From: Nocardioides agri
Lineage (GTDB): Bacteria; Actinomycetota; Actinomycetes; Propionibacteriales; Nocardioidaceae
Length of the DNA: 64,000 nucleotides
Direction: 5' to 3'
Assembly: GCF_013778305.1 (NCBI RefSeq)
Contig: NZ_JACEIC010000002.1
Coordinates: 3,063,669 to 3,127,668, forward strand
The position numbers and the translations under genes were made by a program. The notes under the pieces were generated by a model that was not told the origin of the DNA, did no database searches, and saw only the letters and a program-made list of their open reading frames with translations. Of this stretch, positions 1-7,436 are shown in pieces; position 1 is the stretch's first letter, and each line of letters begins with the position of its first letter.

Positions 1-2
1 AC

Positions 3-62
3 GAGGCCAACGCCCGCCTCGACACCGACAGGGACGGCATCGCCTGCGAGCGCGGTCAGTGA
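3..62 (+). CDS. C-terminal end of an Excalibur calcium-binding-domain protein (5' truncated)
   Basis: Only the last 19 codons lie in the window. They contain DTDRDGIACE, the DxDxDGxxCE loop that closes Excalibur domains, which are usually found on secreted or surface actinobacterial and Bacillus proteins. The TGA stop is at 60-62. The rest of the protein is outside the window, so no further function can be assigned. Confidence 0.6.
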   Translation, partial: EANARLDTDRDGIACERGQ

Positions 63-124
63 AGAGGTAGCGCCGCCGAAGCATGGAATACCCGCTGACG
101 GAGCACACTGAAGAGATGACCGTC

Positions 125-1291
125 ATGATCGAGCCCACCCGTACCGCACCCGCCGGGCTGAGCCCGGAGGACGTGGAGCTCCTCGGCAAGGAGCTCGACG
201 CGATCCGCCAGGAGGTGCTCGACTCGCGCGGCGCGCGCGACGCGGCGTACATCCGGCGTCTGGTGCGCGCGCAACGGCTGATCGAGCTGGGCAGCCGCGC
301 CGTGCTGATGCGCAGCCGGAAGCCCTCGGCGTGGTTGCTCGGGACCGCCGGGCTCACGCTGGCGAAGATCCTCGACAACATGGAGATCGGGCACAACGTC
401 CTGCACGGCCAGTGGGACTGGATGCGCGACCCCAAGATCCACTCCAGCACCTGGGAGTGGGACTACGTCACGCCGGCGGCGCAGTGGAAGCGGGCGCACA
501 ACGACACCCACCACCGCTTCACCAACATCCTCGGCAAGGACAACGACCTCGGCTACGGGATCATGCGGGTCGACGAGGCGCAGGAGTGGAAGCCGCGCCA
601 CCTGGCGCAGCCGGCCTGGAACTTCGTGACCGCGTGCATCTTCGAGTACGGCATCGCGATGTTCGACCTCGACCTCGGCGAGCACATCCGCGACAAGCGC
701 AGCATGACGCCGGAGAAGAAGGCCGAGGTGAAGGTGGCCCTGCGCAAGGCGAGCCGGCAGCTCACCAAGGACTTCGTCATCTACCCGGCGATGTCCGGCC
801 GCAACTGGCGCACGACGCTCGCCGCCAACGCGACCGCCAACCTGGTGCGCAACCTGTGGAGCCACTCGGTGATCATGTGCGGCCACTTCCCCGAGGGCGT
901 GGCGACCTTCGAGCAGGACCAGCTCGACGAGCACGAGACCCGCGGCCAGTGGTACGTGCGCCAGATGCTCGGCTCGGCCAACATCACCGGCCCGCGCACC
1001 CTGCACCTGCTGACCGGCAACCTCTCCCACCAGATCGAGCACCACATCTTCCCCGACCTGCCGAGCAACCGCTACATCGAGATCGCGCCCCGGGTGCGGG
1101 AGGTGTTCGCGACCTTCGAGCTGCCCTACAACGCGCGCTCGATGGTCAAGCAGGTCGGCAGCGCCTGGCACAAGGTGCTGCGGCTCTCGCTGCCCAACGA
1201 CTGGCTGGCCGAGACCAACCGGCGCAACCTCGTGCCGCAGCTGCGAGCCCTCGCGAGCAGCACGCTGCGGCCTGCGGTCGCCACCGCGTAG
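125..1291 (+). CDS. Membrane fatty-acid (acyl-CoA/acyl-lipid) desaturase, DesA3-like
   Basis: Diiron membrane desaturase that would introduce a double bond into acyl chains with an electron-transfer partner. The three histidine boxes are visible: HNVLHG (His90), HNDTHH (His125) and HQIEHH (His302), with hydrophobic stretches between them. The N-terminal segment ELDAIRQEVLDSRG resembles mycobacterial DesA3-type stearoyl desaturases, which supports starting near here; in-frame ATGs at 83 and 116 are alternatives and no strong ribosome-binding site decides. No oxidoreductase partner gene is adjacent. Family assignment is firm; chain length and regiospecificity cannot be read from the sequence. 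Confidence 0.9.
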   Translation: MIEPTRTAPAGLSPEDVELLGKELDAIRQEVLDSRGARDAAYIRRLVRAQRLIELGSRAVLMRSRKPSAWLLGTAGLTLAKILDNMEIGHNVLHGQWDWMRDPKIHSSTWEWDYVTPAAQWKRAHNDTHHRFTNILGKDNDLGYGIMRVDEAQEWKPRHLAQPAWNFVTACIFEYGIAMFDLDLGEHIRDKRSMTPEKKAEVKVALRKASRQLTKDFVIYPAMSGRNWRTTLAANATANLVRNLWSHSVIMCGHFPEGVATFEQDQLDEHETRGQWYVRQMLGSANITGPRTLHLLTGNLSHQIEHHIFPDLPSNRYIEIAPRVREVFATFELPYNARSMVKQVGSAWHKVLRLSLPNDWLAETNRRNLVPQLRALASSTLRPAVATA

Positions 1292-1304
1292 GTCGGCGAC
1301 CGTC

Positions 1305-2135
1305 GTGTGCCGCTGGCTGGCCTACTCCGGCACCCCGGTGCTGCTCGAGGACCTGCTCTTCAAGCCGCAGAACTCGCTGGTGATCCAGAGCAAGCACTCC
1401 CGCCTCGGCGCGACGACGGTCAACGGCGACGGCTTCGGCGTCGGGTGGTACGCCGAGGGCGCTCGGCCGGGCGTCTACCGCAGCACCGAGCCGGCCTGGA
1501 ACGACAGCAACCTCCGCGAGCTGTCCGCGATGGCGCGCTCGCGCCGGGTCTTCGCCCACATCCGGGCCTCGACGGGCACCGCGGTCCAGCAGTCCAACTG
1601 CCACCCCTTCCGTCAGGGCGACTGGCTGTGGATGCACAACGGGGCCATCGCCGATTTCTCGGTCATCAAGCGCGATCTCGCGCTCGCGGTCGACCCCGCG
1701 CTCTACGCCGACATCGCAGGGTCGACGGACTCCGAGATGCTGTTCTTCCTGGCGCTGACCCTCGGCCTGCACGACGACCCGACGGGGGCGGTCGCCCGGG
1801 CCGTCGGTCTCGTCGAGGAGGTCGCCGGCCGCCACGGCATCGCCGACCCGGTGCAGATGACCGTCGCGACCACCGACGGCGAGACCACCTGGGCCTTCCG
1901 GTACGCCACCGCCGGCAGCGCGAGGTCGCTCTTCCACAGCACGGACGTCGCGACGCTGCGGGCGCAGTACCCCGACAACCCGCAGCTGCACGACCTGTCC
2001 GACGACGCGCGGCTGATCGTGTCCGAGCCGCTCGGCGACCTCCAGGGCGCGTGGCGCGAGGTCCCGGAGTCGTCGTACGTCGTGGTGCGCGGCGCCAGCG
2101 AGGAGCTGGGCTCGTTCGTGCCGACGGCGCCGTAG
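1305..2135 (+). CDS. Class II glutamine amidotransferase (YafJ/EgtC-like)
   Basis: N-terminal nucleophile (Ntn) amidohydrolase of the glutamine amidotransferase class II family. The GTG start is immediately followed by Cys2, the expected nucleophile (MCRWLAYSG), and the motifs NGDGFGVGWY and the HIRASTGT/NCHPF substrate-pocket segments follow. Being a stand-alone glutaminase-type domain of 276 residues, it resembles YafJ or EgtC, the ergothioneine-pathway amidohydrolase. No other ergothioneine genes flank it, so I keep the general name. It lies 13 bp after the desaturase and converges on the MerR gene with a 3-bp gap. Confidence 0.85.
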   Translation: MCRWLAYSGTPVLLEDLLFKPQNSLVIQSKHSRLGATTVNGDGFGVGWYAEGARPGVYRSTEPAWNDSNLRELSAMARSRRVFAHIRASTGTAVQQSNCHPFRQGDWLWMHNGAIADFSVIKRDLALAVDPALYADIAGSTDSEMLFFLALTLGLHDDPTGAVARAVGLVEEVAGRHGIADPVQMTVATTDGETTWAFRYATAGSARSLFHSTDVATLRAQYPDNPQLHDLSDDARLIVSEPLGDLQGAWREVPESSYVVVRGASEELGSFVPTAP

Positions 2136-2138
2136 TCC

Positions 2139-2420
2139 TCAGCGCGCGCGCAGACGCGCGACCTGCGCCTCGAGGCTGCGCACCCGGTCCTCCAGCGCGA
2201 GCACGTGGGCGATGCCGGCGAGGTTGAGCCCGGCGGCGAGCAGGTCGCGGATGCGGTGCAGGCGGTCGATGTCGTCGGCGCTGTAGAGGCGGGTGCCCCC
2301 GGAGGTGCGGTCCGGCTCGAGGAGACCGCGGCGTTCGTAGACGCGCAGGTTCTGGACCTCCATCGACACCATCTCGGCGGCGACGGAGATCGCGAAGACT
2401 CCTCGGCTTCGTTCGGGCAC
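2139..2420 (-). CDS. MerR-family regulator, HspR-like
   Basis: Small 93-residue MerR-type DNA-binding protein: a winged helix-turn-helix at residues 10-75 ([28 protein letters not shown]) followed by a short coiled-coil helix. The segments [15 protein letters not shown] and [11 protein letters not shown] resemble HspR, the heat-shock repressor of actinobacteria. It is divergent from an hsp20 gene, the partner expected for an HspR-like regulator. No metal- or ligand-binding C-terminal domain is present. The GTG start is taken because it follows the divergent intergenic region; no clear Shine-Dalgarno is seen. Confidence 0.8.
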   Translation of the reverse strand: MPERSRGVFAISVAAEMVSMEVQNLRVYERRGLLEPDRTSGGTRLYSADDIDRLHRIRDLLAAGLNLAGIAHVLALEDRVRSLEAQVARLRAR

Positions 2421-2455
2421 GGGGTTGATCTTGCCTCATGTTGGAGATATAAAAA

Positions 2456-2477
2456 ACCTGTAACCAACGTTATAGGT
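2456..2477. promoter_or_regulatory. Candidate operator between merR-like and hsp20 genes
   Basis: Imperfect palindrome with arms ACCTGTAAC (2456-2464) and GTTATAGGT (2469-2477) around CAAC, matching at 8 of 9 positions. It lies in the 105-bp divergent gap, inside the only A/T-rich stretch of the region. It is not the classical HAIR element (CTTGAGT-N7-ACTCAAG). It is plausibly the binding site of the HspR-like regulator, but this is inference from symmetry and position only. Confidence 0.45.
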
Positions 2478-2525
2478 ACGGACCCGCTCCACGGGCCCCC
2501 GGCACCAGAACCAGGAGGACAACTG

Positions 2526-2951
2526 ATGTTGCTGCGCACCACCGATCCGTTCCGCGACTTCGACCGGCTCACCCAGCAGATCTTCGGCACCACCAACCGT
2601 CCCGCTGTGATGCCGATGGATGCGTGGCGCGAGGGCGAGCGCTTCGTCATCGAGTTCGACCTGCCCGGTGTGGCCAAGGACAGCATCGACCTCGACGTCG
2701 AGCGCAACGTGCTCACCGTCCGCGCCGAGCGCGTGGCCCGCAACGGCGACTGGGAGGCCCTCGCCTCCGAGCGGCCGCGCGGCGTCTTCAGCCGCCAGCT
2801 CGTCCTGGGCGACAACCTCGACCTCGACCGCATCGAGGCGGCGTACGCCGACGGCGTGCTGCGGCTCGTCGTCCCGGTCGCCGAGAAGGCGAAGCCGCGC
2901 AAGATCCAGGTCAGCGCCGGCACCGAGGAGCGCACGGCGATCGAGGCCTGA
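2526..2951 (+). CDS. Hsp20/alpha-crystallin small heat-shock protein
   Basis: ATP-independent holdase chaperone of 141 residues. The alpha-crystallin domain spans roughly residues 30-130, with the conserved FDLPGV strand and the [12 protein letters not shown] segment corresponding to the family A-x-x-x-G-V-L motif. The ATG has a strong ribosome-binding site, AGGAGGA at 2513-2519. It is divergent from an HspR-like repressor gene and is probably heat- or stress-induced through the intervening palindrome. It is followed by a strong hairpin terminator. Confidence 0.95.
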   Translation: MLLRTTDPFRDFDRLTQQIFGTTNRPAVMPMDAWREGERFVIEFDLPGVAKDSIDLDVERNVLTVRAERVARNGDWEALASERPRGVFSRQLVLGDNLDLDRIEAAYADGVLRLVVPVAEKAKPRKIQVSAGTEERTAIEA

Positions 2952-2970
2952 CGCTCACGCAGCGTCACCC

Positions 2971-3000
2971 GAGGGGCCGTCCCGCCCGGGGCGGCCCCTC
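2971..3000. terminator. Hairpin terminator between convergent genes
   Basis: Perfect 9-bp arms GAGGGGCCG (2971-2979) and CGGCCCCTC (2992-3000) with a 12-nt GC-rich loop, 20 bp after the hsp20 stop and upstream of a converging gene end. There is no T-run, as is common in high-GC actinobacteria. Confidence 0.7.
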
Positions 3001-3027
3001 GTCATGCGGCGGGGCGACGACGCCTGC

Positions 3028-3417
3028 TCATCGGCTGACGCGGGCCACGCACACCTGGCCGGTGGCGCGGTGCACGGCCCGGAACGTGAACGTGTCGGTG
3101 CCGCCGGCGTTCGCCGTACGGCGCTCGACGTCGAACGAGCCGCTGCGGCCGCCGGTGACGGACCGGCCGCGGTCGACGACCGTGCCGTCGTGACGCAGCG
3201 TCCAGTGCCACGTCTGGCCGGTGCGGTTGCTGTCGACCTCGGCCCCGACCTCCAGGCGACCGTCGTCGGGACCGGCCTTGATCTTCCAGGTCGCCGAGCC
3301 CGAGCAGGAGCCGGTGCGCACGCGGTCGTCGTCCCCGGCGTGCGCAGGGGCGGTGCCCAGGAGCGCCAGCGCCGGGAGGGTCAGCAGGGTCGCGGTGGTG
3401 ATCGTGAGGGTCTTCAT
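3028..3417 (-). CDS. Small secreted protein of unknown function
   Basis: A 129-residue protein with a clear Sec signal peptide (basic MKTL start, hydrophobic core to about residue 22, cleavage after the AHA motif). The mature part has two cysteines (one in GSCSGS, one in QVCVARVSR near the C-terminus) that could form a disulfide, and alternating beta-like segments (TWKIKAGP, WHWTLRHDG, FTFRAV). I do not recognise a family. The start chosen gives the signal peptide; an upstream in-frame extension to 3501 would bury it. Confidence 0.6.
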   Translation of the reverse strand: MKTLTITTATLLTLPALALLGTAPAHAGDDDRVRTGSCSGSATWKIKAGPDDGRLEVGAEVDSNRTGQTWHWTLRHDGTVVDRGRSVTGGRSGSFDVERRTANAGGTDTFTFRAVHRATGQVCVARVSR

Positions 3418-3543
3418 GTCGTCACCGTGCCCGCGCTGGATGAGGTGCAGGTGAGGGACGCGTGAGAGCGCCCTCATGGGTACCGACGCGGGCTCGGCCA
3501 CCGCTGAGCCCGCCGCCGAAAGGGGCCTGCGTCGTGGTCGCGA

Positions 3544-4416
3544 TCAGCGCCGCGGCGGGCGCGGGAACAGCTTCGGGACCCGGGTGACGACGTCGGCGTA
3601 CGCCGGCCGGCGCTCGAGGCTGCGCTCCTCCATCATCGGGATGCTGACGAAGAGGAAGAGCAGCAGCATCGCGACGGCGCCGACGAAGATCCACCACCAG
3701 TACTCGGGGAAGCCGGCCAGCCCGAAGAGGGCCAGGGCGAACCAGAAGGTGATCTCGCCGAGGTAGTTGGGGTGACGGCTCCACGCCCAGACGCCCCGGT
3801 CCATGACCTGGCCGGGCCGCTTGGTGCGCGCGAAGCGGTGCATCTGGGTGTCGGCGACCAGCTCGAGGAGGACGGCGCCGAGGCCGACGGCCACAGCGAG
3901 GTAGTCGAGCCAGCCGACGTCGCGGCCGACGCGGGTGGTGACGACGTAGACCGGCACCAGGCCGAGGAAGACCTGCAGCGTCGGGACCAGGTGGATGCCG
4001 AACAGGTCGGCGACCAGCTCCATGCGGCCGGCGCGCTCGCGCACCATCGGGTAGCGCCAGTCCTCGTGGTGCATCCCGGGGAAGGTGTGGACCCAGTTCG
4101 CGGTGAGCCGCACCGCCCAGACCGTGATCACGCCGATCACCAGCCACGAGCGGGCCTGGTTGACGTCGGGGGTGGACTCCGACCACCAGTAGAGCGCCAG
4201 CAGCGGCGGGATGACGCTCCAGTACGCGTCGTAGAACGACGAGTTGCGGTGCAGGCGGCTGAAGGCGAAGACCACCAGGGTCGCGAGGACGTCGGCGACC
4301 AGCGCGTCCAGCCAGAGGTACGACGAGTCGGGACCGGCGTACAGCCACGCGGCTCCGACGGCGATGGCGACGACGTACGCGAGGGCGACGTGCGCCAGCG
4401 AGGCGGCTCTGCTCAC
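3544..4416 (-). CDS. DUF1295 / steroid-5-alpha-reductase-like membrane protein
   Basis: A 290-residue polytopic membrane protein with about seven hydrophobic segments. The hallmark C-terminal segment WAWSRHPNYLGEITFWF of the DUF1295 (steroid 5-alpha-reductase, C-terminal) family is present, along with FHRNSSFYDAYW-type and HHEDWRYPMVRER motifs. Relatives reduce double bonds or methylate lipophilic substrates, but the substrate is unknown. The GTG start at 4416 was chosen because the first transmembrane helix follows directly and the next gene on the strand ends only 11 bp upstream. Confidence 0.8.
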   Translation of the reverse strand: MSRAASLAHVALAYVVAIAVGAAWLYAGPDSSYLWLDALVADVLATLVVFAFSRLHRNSSFYDAYWSVIPPLLALYWWSESTPDVNQARSWLVIGVITVWAVRLTANWVHTFPGMHHEDWRYPMVRERAGRMELVADLFGIHLVPTLQVFLGLVPVYVVTTRVGRDVGWLDYLAVAVGLGAVLLELVADTQMHRFARTKRPGQVMDRGVWAWSRHPNYLGEITFWFALALFGLAGFPEYWWWIFVGAVAMLLLFLFVSIPMMEERSLERRPAYADVVTRVPKLFPRPPRR

Positions 4417-4427
4417 GGCGCCGGACG

Positions 4428-5360
4428 CTACTGGGTGGGCGCCAGCACCGCCTCCAGGCTCGCCGACACCTCGTCGAGGACTGGGCCCGCGACTGTCGGG
4501 TCCGCGGGCAAGGCGTCGAGGCGGTGCCGCGCGTTGCGCGCGGCGTCCCGGAGCGCGATCGCGCGAGCCCGGCCGGCATCGTCGGCCGCCTCGTCGGCCA
4601 GCCTGGTGAGCCGGTCCTCGGTGGCGGTGATCCGCGCAGCGCTGCTCGCGGTCCAGGCGGCCGCGCCGGTGCGCAGCTGCGGCACCAGCTGCCTCGAGAG
4701 CCAGGCCAGGTCGGCCTCGCCCTTGGCGATGCCCTGCTGCCAGGCGGTCCGGCGGCGGGTGCGCATCACCAGCGGGATCGCGATCGCGCCCGCGATGACG
4801 GCGGCGGCGAGCAGCCACCAGAGCCACGCCGGCATGCCCGCGTCCTCCTCCGCCGTGTCTGACTCCGTCGGCGTCGGCGTCGGCGTGGGCGACTCGGCGG
4901 CGGTCTCGGACGGGGTCTCCGCGGGGGTCGGCGAGGGGGTCTCCGTGGGAGTCGCGCTCGGCGTGGGCGACTCCGTCGGCGGCTGCGACGGGGTGGGGGT
5001 GACGGTCGCGGTCGCCGTGGCAGTGTCGGTGGCGGTGGCGGTCGCGGTGACCGTCGTCGTCGCGGTGGGTCGCGGGCTGCGGGTCGGGCGGGGCTTGGGG
5101 GTGCCGGAGTCGATCGGGGCGTCGCTCGAGGGGGGCGCCTCGGTCGGGGTCGGCGCCTCGGTCGCGGTCGGCGTCTCGCTCGGCGTCGCCTCCGGCGTGT
5201 CGGTCGCCTCCGGCTCGGCCGTGGGCTGCATGACCGTCGGGGACAACGTGACCGAGCGGGTCGGTGTCGGCAGCTGCGAGACGCGCTCGCCGTCGCCGCT
5301 GCACCCGGCGAGCGCGAGCGTCGTGAGCAGGGCCAGCGCGGGGACCGCGGCACGGATCAT
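4428..5360 (-). CDS. Lipoprotein/membrane protein with long Pro-Thr-Ser-rich stalk
   Basis: A 310-residue protein with a lipoprotein signal (LALAGC lipobox near residue 19), a roughly 150-residue low-complexity stalk of P, T, S, A and E, then a single transmembrane helix (about AWLWWLLAAAVIAGAIAIPLVM) and a basic, helical cytoplasmic C-terminal domain of about 110 residues. The combination of a lipidated N-terminus and a second membrane anchor is unusual. The stalk DNA is repetitive (GTCGGCGTC/GCGGTC units). No enzymatic motif is seen. ATG 5360 is used because it starts the signal sequence. Confidence 0.65.
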   Translation of the reverse strand: MIRAAVPALALLTTLALAGCSGDGERVSQLPTPTRSVTLSPTVMQPTAEPEATDTPEATPSETPTATEAPTPTEAPPSSDAPIDSGTPKPRPTRSPRPTATTTVTATATATDTATATATVTPTPSQPPTESPTPSATPTETPSPTPAETPSETAAESPTPTPTPTESDTAEEDAGMPAWLWWLLAAAVIAGAIAIPLVMRTRRRTAWQQGIAKGEADLAWLSRQLVPQLRTGAAAWTASSAARITATEDRLTRLADEAADDAGRARAIALRDAARNARHRLDALPADPTVAGPVLDEVSASLEAVLAPTQ

Positions 5361-5429
5361 GGCCGGGACGCTAGCGGCGCAGCGCACGCTCCGACCTCGC
5401 CCGAAAAGGGCGGTCGGGCTCCGTCCCGG

Positions 5430-5828
5430 TCAGGCCAGGTCGATCTCGCACCAGACCGTCTTGCCGTGCGCGTGCGGCTCGGCCCCCCACCGGGAGGCGA
5501 GCGCAGCGACCAGCAGCAGCCCGCGGCCGCGCTCGCTGAGCTCGTCGGCGGTGTCCGCGATCGGCCTGGGGGTGGGGAGGACCGGGCTCGGGTCGGCGAC
5601 CGCGATGCGGATGGCGTCGGCCCTGACGTAGGCGTCCAGCAGCGCGGGACCGCCGCCGTGCTCGATCGCGTTGCTCGCGAGCTCGGTCGCGAGCAACACC
5701 GCGGTGTCCCGCGTGTCTGCGTCCACGTCGGCTCTGTCGAGCAGCTGCCGCACGGTGCCGCGCGCGAGCCGGCACGACTCTGCGGACGATGCGAGCGGCA
5801 CTCGCGTCGACGGTCCGGACAGGCCCAT
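5430..5828 (-). CDS. Anti-sigma-factor-like ATP-binding protein (HATPase_c_2)
   Basis: A 132-residue GHKL-fold protein of the RsbW/SpoIIAB-like single-domain type. The N-box is LATELASNAIEHGG and the G1/G2-type segment is ELSERGRGLLLVAAL; the C-terminus carries the GKTVWCEIDLA strand. In actinobacteria these proteins act as anti-sigma or anti-anti-sigma kinases in partner-switching networks. No sigma factor or STAS-domain partner is adjacent, so the target is unknown. Confidence 0.8.
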   Translation of the reverse strand: MGLSGPSTRVPLASSAESCRLARGTVRQLLDRADVDADTRDTAVLLATELASNAIEHGGGPALLDAYVRADAIRIAVADPSPVLPTPRPIADTADELSERGRGLLLVAALASRWGAEPHAHGKTVWCEIDLA

Positions 5829-5933
5829 CGTCTCAACTCCACTCCTGCCGGGAATCCGCCCGACACCTGGGGTCTTCCCGGTGAGGTGGTCGGGAAACAA
5901 AGGTGTGTCGCATTCCTCAGACCGGGGCGGCGC

Positions 5934-5939
5934 TAGATT
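5934..5939 (+). promoter_or_regulatory. Candidate leaderless -10 box of the SBF transporter
   Basis: TAGATT lies 6 nt before GTG 5946, so transcription would begin at or next to the start codon. No Shine-Dalgarno sequence precedes this GTG. Confidence 0.5.
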
Positions 5940-5945
5940 CCGAGC

Positions 5946-6914
5946 GTGATCGATCCCCTCGCCGTCCTGGCCACGGACATCGACCAGCTGAGCATCGAGC
6001 TCGGCGACGGCCTCCAGCTCGGGGTGAAGGCGATCGTCGCGCTGTTCCTCTTCGGCATCGCGCTGGACACCGACCTCAGCGACTTCCGCGCAGTCGCCCG
6101 CCGGCCCTGGGTGATCGTGGGCGGCCTGGTGGCGCAGTACGCCGTCGTGCCGGCGCTCACGGTCCTGCTCACGCTCGCGCTCGACGTGCGGGGCTCGGTC
6201 GCGATCGGGATGATCCTCGTGGTCTGCTGCCCGGCGGGAAACCTGTCGAACCTGCTCACCCACCGAGCGCGCGGCGACGTCGCGCTCTCGGTCTCCCTCA
6301 CCGCGGTCTCCACGCTCGTCTCGATCGTCGTGACACCCCTCGCGGTCGCGTTCTGGTGCGGCTTCAACCCCGCCGCCGACGACCTGCTGCGCGACGTCCG
6401 GATCGACCCGTGGGACATGCTCGGCGAGGCGGTGCTGCTGATCGCGGTGCCCTTCGCGCTGGGCCTGCTGATCGCCTGGCGCCGTCCCGCGGTCTCGGCG
6501 AAGGCGCGCAAGGTCGTCGAGCCGGCGGCGCTCGGCCTGCTCCTGCTGCTGGTCATCGGCGGGATGGCGGGGCAGCTGGGCACCTTCCTCACCTACATCG
6601 GGGTCGTCGCGGTGGCGGTCGTCAGCCAGAACGCGATGTCGCTCGGCGTCGGCTACGCGACCGCGCGGGCCAGCAGGCTGCCGGAGGCCGGCGTGCGCGC
6701 GATGACGCTCGAGCTCGGGCTGCGCAACACCGGGCTGGCGATGGTGCTCGCGCTGGCGTTCTTCGGCGACCTCGGCGGGGTCGCGTTCGTGGCCGCGATG
6801 TGGGGACTGTGGGACATCGTCACCGGGCTCACGCTGGCGACCTGGTGGCGCCGCCGTCCGCCTGCTGACCGGACCAGCGCCGCGCCCACGAGCGACGTCG
6901 CACCGGCGGGCTGA
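5946..6914 (+). CDS. Bile acid:sodium symporter (SBF/BASS) family transporter
   Basis: A 322-residue inner-membrane protein with about ten hydrophobic segments in the SBF (PF01758) arrangement. The diagnostic core CCPAGNLSNLLTHRARGDV followed by ALSVSLTAVSTLVS matches the family sodium/substrate-binding crossover region. Relatives transport organic anions, pantoate or bile acids with sodium; the substrate cannot be inferred from context. The GTG start is supported by a -10-like TAGATT 6 nt upstream, implying a leaderless mRNA. Confidence 0.9.
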   Translation: MIDPLAVLATDIDQLSIELGDGLQLGVKAIVALFLFGIALDTDLSDFRAVARRPWVIVGGLVAQYAVVPALTVLLTLALDVRGSVAIGMILVVCCPAGNLSNLLTHRARGDVALSVSLTAVSTLVSIVVTPLAVAFWCGFNPAADDLLRDVRIDPWDMLGEAVLLIAVPFALGLLIAWRRPAVSAKARKVVEPAALGLLLLLVIGGMAGQLGTFLTYIGVVAVAVVSQNAMSLGVGYATARASRLPEAGVRAMTLELGLRNTGLAMVLALAFFGDLGGVAFVAAMWGLWDIVTGLTLATWWRRRPPADRTSAAPTSDVAPAG

Positions 6915-6987
6915 CCCGACAGGTCCGGACATCCGGACCACCCGGCCCGACAGCGAAAGCACAACCAGGATCACGAGCGCCGCAACG

Positions 6988-7253
6988 GTGACGACGGCCA
7001 CCGCCGAGGTCTCGACCGGCAACAACGACGCCTCGGCCGCGGCCGACGTGGGGCCGGCACCCGTCGTCGTCGGTGGCGACGAGCCGCCGCCTCCGGCGGG
7101 TGGCGCCGGTGTCGGCCCGCCCGGGGTGCTGCCCGCCACCGGCGCGAGCCAGACCACCAGCGAGCTCGTCGTCCTCGGGCTCACCCTCGTCGCGCTGGGC
7201 GGACTCCTGATCCTGCTCGCCGCCCGGGGGGGCGCCGCCGGCGGGGCGACTGA
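6988..7253 (+). pseudogene. LPXTG sorting-signal remnant or frameshifted small surface protein
   Basis: The frame opening at GTG 6988 encodes a Pro/Gly/Ala-rich stretch, then LPATG (7129-7143), a hydrophobic segment ending LLILLAARGG, and reads on without stop. If the run of seven G at 7226-7232 had one more G, the frame would continue as four arginines, Gly, Asp and a TGA at 7251-7253, exactly the charged tail expected of a sortase substrate. The N-terminus has no signal peptide. It is therefore either a broken gene, a homopolymer sequencing error, or a slippage-controlled gene. Coordinates follow the restored frame. Confidence 0.4.
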
Positions 7254-7436
7254 AGCCGAGCGGTCGCTGACGTTTCACCCGAAAGTAGGCTCCTGCGCCG
7301 CAGGATCTGGCGGGGTGCCTCATGTTTTCGCAAGGGTCTTTACACGTCCGAAATTGCGTGATGTGGTGCCGCGGGTGGGCATCGAGGCCCACGTCGGCGG
7401 CCGTTCGGGGCGCCGTACAACTCTCGGAGGAATACG
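7254..7436 (+). promoter_or_regulatory. Leader/promoter region of the M6 protease
   Basis: This 183-bp stretch is unusually A/T-rich in its second half (TTTTCG, TTTACA, GAAATTGCG between about 7325 and 7365). A short hairpin TCCTGC/GCAGGA with a 3-nt loop lies near 7290. It holds the GGAGG ribosome-binding site at 7426. The promoter elements cannot be fixed by eye. Confidence 0.3.

Noticed and set aside
2421-2525. HAIR element CTTGAGT-N7-ACTCAAG for HspR
   Set aside because: The consensus is absent; only CTTGCCT appears, without a partner arm.
4860-5260. Repetitive GTCGGCGTC/GCGGTC stretch as a tandem-repeat or CRISPR-like array
   Set aside because: It encodes the Pro/Thr/Ser stalk of the lipoprotein in one frame. 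The units are irregular and no spacer structure exists.
6915-7060. An LPVET motif with hydrophobic tail on the minus strand opposite the LPXTG remnant
   Set aside because: The minus frame continues for hundreds of codons antisense to the SBF gene without stop or charged tail, so it is not a sorting signal.
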